This document shows, piece after piece, positions 1 through 4,272 of a stretch of DNA of 7,134 nt; the first letter of the stretch is position 1, and each line of letters starts with the position of its first letter. The DNA comes from Pseudomonadota bacterium (lineage in GTDB: Bacteria > Pseudomonadota > Alphaproteobacteria > Sphingomonadales > Sphingomonadaceae). Under the pieces are notes generated by a model. The model made no database searches. It was not told the DNA's origin and saw only the letters and a program-made list of their open reading frames with translations. The stretch is taken from positions 1 to 7,134 of the forward strand of contig JAFABD010000213.1 of assembly GCA_023426225.1 (NCBI GenBank). Direction: 5' to 3'. The position numbers were made by a program, and so were the translations under genes.

Positions 1-1508
1 GTGCGGCGCAGCGTGCCGACCAGCCCGAACAGCGCCAGGTTGGCGCCCAGGCTCCACGCGACGCCGTGCACCAGCGGCGGCGCGTTGCCGATGCCCAGCA
101 GCTTGTGCGGGTCGAACGCCCCGCCGCTCAGCGCGGCCATCCACGCGCCCGGCAGCACCGGCGGCAGCGCCAGCGTGAACAGCCACAGCGCCAGCCCGCC
201 GATCAGCCCCGCCTTCGCCGCCAGCGCGTCCTGCCCCGCCCCGCGCACCGCGAGCAACAGATAGGGGGCAAGCTGGATCAGCGCGGCAAAGGCGATCAGC
301 CCGATCGACGCCAGCCGCTCGTCGGTGCGCACGTTGAGGCCCCAGAACAGCGCCGCGGCGATCACCAGCACGATCGACACGCGCCGCACGCCCATCAGCA
401 CATGGCCGAGCTGCGCCTCGCCCGAAAGCCGCGGGCTGCGCAGCAGCACGGGGGCGATCAGGTCGTTCGACACCATCGTCGCCAGCGCGACCGATTCGAC
501 GACGACCATCGCCGTCGCCGCCGAAAAGCCGCCGATGAACGCCGCCGCGGTCAGCACCGGCGATCCCACCGCGATCGGCAGCATCAGCACGAACTGGTCG
601 GCGGGCGCGTTCGGCGGAACGAAGGTCAGCCCGGCAAGCGCGATCGGCACCACCGCCGCGCTCATCACCATCAGATAGATCGCGACGCGCCAGCGCGCGC
701 GGCGCAGGTCGGTCGGCCCGCGCGCCTCGATCACGCCCATATAGAACTGGCGCGGCAGGCACAGGATCGCCGACATCGACAGCACGGTGATGACGATCTG
801 CTCCAGCCCCAGCCGGCTCGGCGCAAACGCGTCGCGCAGCCGCACCAGCCCCACCTGCGCCACCGCGTCGGGCGCGCGCGTCATCAGCGCGACCGCCAGC
901 GCCGCCACCGCGACGAACGCGGCGAGCTTGACCAGCGATTCGAGCGCGGTGGCGAACACCAGCCCCTCGTTGCGCCCCGCCGCCTCGTATCGCCGCGCGC
1001 CGAACAGCAGCGCGAACAGCGCCAGCACGCCCGCGGTCGTCGCCATCGCCGCGCCCGCGCTCCCGCCGCCGCTCAGGATGGCATAGGCCGACCCCACCGA
1101 ACGCAGTTGCAGCGCGATATAGGGGATGATCCCCAGCACCGCGGTCAGCGTCACCAGCGCCGCGACGCCCCGGCTCTTCGAAAAGCGCGATCCGATGAAG
1201 TCCGAGATCGCCGACGCGCCGTCGGCCTGCGCCGCGCGCACCAGCCGCTCGAGCAGCCGCGGCGCGAACAGCAGCACCAGCGCCGGCCCCAGATAGATCG
1301 GCAGATAGCTCCACCCGTCGAGCGCCGCGGTCCCCACCGCGCCGTAAAAGGTCCAGCTCGAGCAATAGACCGCAAGCGACAGCGCATAGGCGTGCCGCCG
1401 GATCGGGTCGGTCGCCACGCGGTGCCGGTGCCGCTCGACCAGCGCCGCCAGCGCATAGAGCAGCCCCACGAACCCCAGCGCGATCAGGATCAGCGCAAGC
1501 GATCCCAT
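1..1508 (-). CDS. Sodium:solute symporter-domain sensor histidine kinase (CbrA-like), N-terminal part, truncated by window edge
   Basis: The reading frame is open from ATG at 1508 down to base 1 (502 codons, no stop), so the gene continues beyond the left edge. The translation is very hydrophobic, with many predicted membrane helices of the sodium:solute symporter (SSS) fold. Residues 41-60 (YALSLAVYCSSWTFYGAVGT), 68-75 (YLPIYLGP) and 101-106 (ISDFIG, followed by SRFSKS) match the conserved N-terminal part of CbrA-type proteins. In these the SSS domain is fused to PAS, histidine-kinase and sometimes receiver domains. Free-standing SSS transporters usually lack this pattern. The kinase part is therefore expected off the window and is not seen here. 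The protein would sit in the inner membrane and couple nutrient transport or binding to phosphorelay signalling; the ligand is unknown. A GGAGGAG ribosome binding site at 1520-1526 favours the ATG at 1508. An in-frame ATG at 1529 lies upstream of that site and is less likely. The gene is divergent from the fumarase. The alternative is a plain SSS permease. Confidence 0.85.
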   Translation of the reverse strand, partial: MGSLALILIALGFVGLLYALAALVERHRHRVATDPIRRHAYALSLAVYCSSWTFYGAVGTAALDGWSYLPIYLGPALVLLFAPRLLERLVRAAQADGASAISDFIGSRFSKSRGVAALVTLTAVLGIIPYIALQLRSVGSAYAILSGGGSAGAAMATTAGVLALFALLFGARRYEAAGRNEGLVFATALESLVKLAAFVAVAALAVALMTRAPDAVAQVGLVRLRDAFAPSRLGLEQIVITVLSMSAILCLPRQFYMGVIEARGPTDLRRARWRVAIYLMVMSAAVVPIALAGLTFVPPNAPADQFVLMLPIAVGSPVLTAAAFIGGFSAATAMVVVESVALATMVSNDLIAPVLLRSPRLSGEAQLGHVLMGVRRVSIVLVIAAALFWGLNVRTDERLASIGLIAFAALIQLAPYLLLAVRGAGQDALAAKAGLIGGLALWLFTLALPPVLPGAWMAALSGGAFDPHKLLGIGNAPPLVHGVAWSLGANLALFGLVGTLRR

Positions 1509-1519
1509 CCCCGGCCCTT

Positions 1520-1526
1520 CTCCTCC
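1520..1526 (-). promoter_or_regulatory. Ribosome binding site of the SSS sensor kinase gene
   Basis: On the minus strand this reads GGAGGAG, within the longer purine run GGGAGGAGAAGGG, about 8-11 bases before the ATG at 1508. It decides the start. The alternative in-frame ATG at 1527-1529 would place this Shine-Dalgarno sequence inside the coding region. Confidence 0.6.
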
Positions 1527-1529
1527 CAT

Positions 1530-1696
1530 GGCGTTGCCGCGGCGTCCCCGCGCGTCTCTGCACGGGCCAGCATCGCCCCCCGCGCCGCGCCGCGCAACCC
1601 CGCGCAAGTCCCGGCCCGCCCGCACCGGCCCGCGACACAAAGTTTCACCGCGCCCCCCGGTGCCATCCCAAATTGCATTCGCCGCCATCGGCTCCT
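1530..1696. other. Divergent intergenic region between sensor kinase and fumarase genes
   Basis: About 200 bases separate the two divergent starts, so promoters for both genes should lie here. Most of it is extremely GC-rich. The only relatively AT-rich patch is 1636-1680 (CACAAAGTTTCACC and later CCAAATTGCATTC), the most plausible place for the fumarase promoter. It contains a short inverted repeat, CACCG at 1646-1650 and CGGTG at 1658-1662. I find no convincing -35/-10 pair on either strand, so this is a location estimate and not a promoter call. Confidence 0.35.
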
Positions 1697-1703
1697 AAGG
1701 AAG
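1697..1703 (+). promoter_or_regulatory. Ribosome binding site of fumarase gene
   Basis: AAGGAAG lies six bases before the ATG at 1710, which is good Shine-Dalgarno spacing. It fixes the fumarase start at 1710. The same frame stays open for more than 1.6 kb upstream without a stop, but that extension is antisense to the sensor kinase. Confidence 0.7.
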
Positions 1704-1709
1704 CCCGCC

Positions 1710-3233
1710 ATGACCACGATCATCCGCGAAGCAGACCTGATCGAGAGCGTCGCCGACGCGCTCCAGTTCATCAGCTACTATCACCCGATGGATTATATCC
1801 GCGCGCTGGGCGACGCCTATGCCGCGGAGCAAAGCCCGGCCGCCAAGGACGCGATCGCGCAGATCCTCACCAACAGCCGCATGTGCGCCGAGGGGCACCG
1901 CCCGATCTGCCAGGACACGGGCATCGTCACCGTGTTCGTCAAATGGGGCCAGGACTGCCGGCTTGAATCGGACAAGAGCCTGCAGGAGGTCGTCGATGAA
2001 GGCGTCCGCCGCGCCTATCTCAACCCCGAAAACCGCCTGCGCGCCTCGATCCTCGCCGATCCCGCCTTCTCGCGCCGCAACACGCGCGACAACACGCCCA
2101 GCGTGCTGCATGTCGAGATGGTGCCCGGCGACAAGGTGCATGTCGACGTCGCGGCCAAGGGCGGCGGTTCCGAGAACAAGTCGAAGTTCAAGATGATGAA
2201 CCCCAGCGACTCGATCGTCGACTGGGTGCTCGAAATGGTGCCCCAGATGGGCGCCGGCTGGTGCCCGCCGGGGATGCTCGGCATCGGCATCGGCGGCACC
2301 GCCGAAAAGGCGATGCTGCTCGCCAAGCAGTCGCTGATGGGCTCGATCGACATGGCCCAGCTCAAGGCGCGCGGCCCGCAGAACGAGATCGAGGCGCTGC
2401 GCATCGAACTGCACGACAAGGTCAACGCGCTCGGCATCGGCGCGCAGGGGCTCGGCGGCCTCGCCACCGTGCTCGACGTCAAGATCCTCGACTGGCCGAC
2501 GCACGCCGCGTCGAAGCCGGTGGCGATGATCCCCAACTGCGCCGCGACGCGCCACGCGCACTTCACGCTCGACGGTTCGGGGCCGAGCTATCTCGAAGCG
2601 CCCAAGCTTTCCGAATGGCCGCAGGTCCACTGGACGCCCGACGCCTCGGCGCGCCGCGTCGATCTCGACCAGCTCACGCCGGAGGTGGTCAAGAGCTGGA
2701 AGCATGGCGACCGGCTGCTGCTCAACGGCAAGATGCTCACCGGCCGCGACGCCGCGCACAAGCGCATCGCCGACATGCTCGCGCGCGGCGAGGAACTCCC
2801 CGTCGAGTTCCGCGGCCGCGTCATCTACTATGTCGGCCCGGTCGATCCGGTGGGTGAGGAAGTCGTCGGCCCCGCCGGCCCCACCACCGCGACGCGCATG
2901 GACAAGTTCACGCGGATGATGCTCGAACAGGGGCTGCTCGCGATGGTCGGCAAGGCCGAACGCGGCCCCGCCGCGATCGACGCGATCCGCGACCACCAGT
3001 CGGCCTATCTGATGGCGGTCGGCGGCGCGGCCTATCTCGTCGCGCGCGCGATCAAGGGCTCGCGCGTCGTCGGTTTCGAGGATCTCGGGATGGAGGCGAT
3101 CTACGAGTTCGAGGTTCAGGACTTCCCCGTCACCGTCGCCGTCGACAGCGAGGGCCAGTCGGTCCACCATCTCGGCCCGCTCGTCTGGCGCGAAAAGATC
3201 GCGCGTCAGCAGGCGGCGGCCGCCACCGCCTGA
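1710..3233 (+). CDS. fumA: Class I fumarate hydratase (4Fe-4S, single-chain alpha-beta fusion)
   Basis: This 507-residue protein catalyses reversible hydration of fumarate to L-malate in the TCA cycle, in the cytoplasm. Class I enzymes are dimeric, carry an oxygen-sensitive [4Fe-4S] cluster and are unrelated to class II FumC. The alpha part (about residues 1-280) and beta part (about 290-490) are fused in one chain. The three expected cluster ligands are visible: Cys67 in ICQDTG, Cys185 in GWCPPG and Cys277 in IPNCAATRH. Their spacings (118 and 92) are close to those of E. coli FumA (Cys105, 224 and 318, from memory). The beta-domain motif GPTTATRMD spans residues 390-398 and holds the threonine region implicated in catalysis. 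The length is somewhat below E. coli FumA (548) but normal for the single-chain proteobacterial form. The start is fixed by AAGGAAG at 1697-1703. It is followed by its own terminator, so it appears monocistronic. Related class I hydro-lyases (tartrate dehydratase, mesaconase) are less likely but not excluded by motifs alone. Confidence 0.95.
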   Translation: MTTIIREADLIESVADALQFISYYHPMDYIRALGDAYAAEQSPAAKDAIAQILTNSRMCAEGHRPICQDTGIVTVFVKWGQDCRLESDKSLQEVVDEGVRRAYLNPENRLRASILADPAFSRRNTRDNTPSVLHVEMVPGDKVHVDVAAKGGGSENKSKFKMMNPSDSIVDWVLEMVPQMGAGWCPPGMLGIGIGGTAEKAMLLAKQSLMGSIDMAQLKARGPQNEIEALRIELHDKVNALGIGAQGLGGLATVLDVKILDWPTHAASKPVAMIPNCAATRHAHFTLDGSGPSYLEAPKLSEWPQVHWTPDASARRVDLDQLTPEVVKSWKHGDRLLLNGKMLTGRDAAHKRIADMLARGEELPVEFRGRVIYYVGPVDPVGEEVVGPAGPTTATRMDKFTRMMLEQGLLAMVGKAERGPAAIDAIRDHQSAYLMAVGGAAYLVARAIKGSRVVGFEDLGMEAIYEFEVQDFPVTVAVDSEGQSVHHLGPLVWREKIARQQAAAATA

Positions 3234-3238
3234 TCGCG

Positions 3239-3252
3239 CCGCCCGCGGGCGG
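3239..3252. repeat. 14-bp perfect palindrome after the fumarase stop
   Basis: CCGCCCGCGGGCGG is its own reverse complement. It lies six bases after the fumarase stop codon and 15 bases before the terminator hairpin. With no loop it would not make a stable simple hairpin by itself. It may be incidental in such GC-rich sequence, or help 3'-end formation. Confidence 0.4.
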
Positions 3253-3267
3253 TCCGCATCGCGAAAC

Positions 3268-3297
3268 GGGGGGCGCCCGCCGGGCGTCCCCCTTTTT
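3268..3297 (+). terminator. Rho-independent terminator of the fumarase gene
   Basis: An 11-bp stem (GGGGGGCGCCC pairing with GGGCGTCCCCC, one G-U wobble) closes a three-base GCC loop at 3279-3281. Five T residues follow directly at 3293-3297. It begins 34 bases after the fumarase stop. Read on the minus strand the hairpin is followed only by CGTTTCGC, so it would be a weak terminator for the convergent GntR gene. Confidence 0.85.
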
Positions 3298-3314
3298 CAT
3301 GGCCGCGCGCCGCC

Positions 3315-3383
3315 AGCCGTCAGCCGTCAGCCGCCAGCCGCCAGCCGCCAGCCGCCAGCCGCCAGCCGTCAGCCGTCAGCCGC
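3315..3383. repeat. Heptanucleotide tandem repeat AGCCGYC, nine full units plus a partial one
   Basis: Nine uninterrupted 7-bp units occupy 3315-3377, followed by a partial unit AGCCGC at 3378-3383. A degenerate unit, CGCCGCC, precedes them at 3308-3314. Each unit is AGCCGTC or AGCCGCC, and the order of the variable base is T T C C C C C T T, a symmetric pattern. The array sits between the convergent fumarase and GntR genes and ends five bases from the GntR stop codon, so it belongs to the 3' untranslated region of the regulator transcript. It is likely a variable-number repeat made by slippage. No function is evident. Confidence 0.9.
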
Positions 3384-3388
3384 GAACC

Positions 3389-4141
3389 TCAGCTGCGGAC
3401 GCTCAGGTCCACATGCACGCGGATCGAATCGTGCCGCCAATATTCCTGGTCATATTCGATCACCCGACCCTGCGCGTCGAGGCTGGTGCGCACCACCAGC
3501 AGCCCCGGCGTCCCCGGCTTCACGCCCAGCGCGTCGGCGGCGAACTTGACGAGCGCGCACGGGCGCATGTCGACGCGGTTGCGCACCGCGGTCAGGCCAT
3601 AGCGGCCGCTCAGGATCTGCGTCAGCGATCCGTCGAGCATCTCGCCCGGCAATCCCGGCGCCAGCGCGGGGTCGACCATGATCCGTTCGACCAGCACCGG
3701 CCGCCCGTCGATCGCGCGCCGCCGCGTGATCGCATAGAGCGGCGTCCCCGGCGCGACGCGAAAGATGTCGGCGATCGCCGGCGCCGCGGGCACGCTGTCC
3801 TTGGCCAGCGTCTCGGTCGACGGCGTCCGCCCCTGTTCGGCGACATAGGTCATGAACCCCGCCCAGCGCGTCGGGTCATAGGTGACGGGCGGCGGCGAGA
3901 CGTACCAGCCGCTGCGGTCGCGGCGATAGATCATGCCCTCCGCCTCGAGCTGGAACAGCGCCTCGCGGATCGTGCCGCGCGCGGTGCCGGTGTCGCTCTG
4001 CATCCGCCGCTCGGACGGCAGCTTGGTGCCCGGCGCGAGCCGCCCCATCTGGATGTTGGTCGCGATCTGGTCGCGCAGCGCCAGATATTGCGGGCCGTCG
4101 TTCGCCGCGCCCGCGGTCGCGGCCGGTTCGGTCAGGGTCAT
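3389..4141 (-). CDS. GntR-family (HutC subfamily) transcriptional regulator with UTRA domain
   Basis: This 250-residue protein has the length and two-domain layout of HutC-type GntR repressors. Residues 17-82 form the winged helix-turn-helix. PGTKLPSERRM (37-47) is the typical GntR signature, GTARGTIREALFQLEAEG (52-69) contains the recognition helix, and GWYVSPP (78-84) is the wing. Residues from about 100 to 245 form a UTRA effector-binding domain, with PLYAITRRRAIDGRPVLVER in its core and IEYDQEYWRHDSIRVHVDL at its C-terminus. Such proteins are cytoplasmic dimers that usually repress neighbouring uptake or catabolic genes until a small metabolite binds. It lies 131 bases downstream of the TonB-dependent receptor, same strand, which suggests it controls that gene. 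The start at 4141 is preferred because GGACGA lies nine bases upstream and the first conserved residues (YLALRDQI) follow soon after. An in-frame ATG at 4174 would add 11 residues but has no ribosome binding site. The ligand is unknown. Confidence 0.92.
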   Translation of the reverse strand: MTLTEPAATAGAANDGPQYLALRDQIATNIQMGRLAPGTKLPSERRMQSDTGTARGTIREALFQLEAEGMIYRRDRSGWYVSPPPVTYDPTRWAGFMTYVAEQGRTPSTETLAKDSVPAAPAIADIFRVAPGTPLYAITRRRAIDGRPVLVERIMVDPALAPGLPGEMLDGSLTQILSGRYGLTAVRNRVDMRPCALVKFAADALGVKPGTPGLLVVRTSLDAQGRVIEYDQEYWRHDSIRVHVDLSVRS

Positions 4142-4170
4142 GCTCGATCGTCCGTGCGCATCGCCGACCG

Positions 4171-4199
4171 GCATGGCAGCGGCGATGCGCCGGGGTCAA
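4171..4199 (-). promoter_or_regulatory. Possible promoter of the GntR regulator gene
   Basis: On the minus strand TTGACC (4194-4199, within CTTGACC) resembles an alphaproteobacterial -35 box. Seventeen bases later lies CCATGC (4171-4176), a poor -10 match. If real, it gives the regulator its own promoter independent of the receptor gene. It would also rule out the ATG at 4174 as start, because that ATG is inside the -10 box. Confidence 0.25.
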
Positions 4200-4239
4200 G
4201 CGCACCGGTCAGGCCGGCCTCCCGCCCCGGCAGCGCGGA

Positions 4240-4255
4240 CGGGGGAACGCCCCCG
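4240..4255 (-). other. Small hairpin in the receptor-regulator gap
   Basis: CGGGGG (4240-4245) and CCCCCG (4250-4255) can pair around a four-base loop, 17 bases after the receptor stop codon on the minus strand. No T-run follows, so this is not a standard intrinsic terminator. It could stabilise the 3' end of the receptor mRNA or partly attenuate transcription into the regulator. A 10-bp palindrome, AGGCCGGCCT, lies at 4211-4220. Both may be chance in GC-rich sequence. Confidence 0.3.
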
Positions 4256-4272
4256 CCCGCTCGCGCGCCCGC

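Noticed and set aside
1636..1680. A defined sigma-70 promoter for the fumarase
   Set aside because: The patch is locally AT-richer, but no -35/-10 pair with acceptable sequence and spacing could be seen.
66..1709. A plus-strand reading frame open for over 1.6 kb in frame with the fumarase, which would make a 1055-residue fusion protein
   Set aside because: The extra translation is an Arg/His/Gln-rich low-complexity shadow antisense to the symporter-domain gene. A good ribosome binding site and the known fumarase N-terminus support the start at 1710. Stop-free frames are common at this GC content.
1695..3170. A 491-residue open frame on the minus strand across the fumarase gene
   Set aside because: It is the antisense shadow of a well-supported gene. 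Its Asp/Arg/His-rich composition matches no family I recognise.
3315..3383. CRISPR-like or attachment-site repeat
   Set aside because: The units are 7 bp with no spacers and there are no cas, integrase or tRNA genes nearby, so it is a simple tandem repeat.
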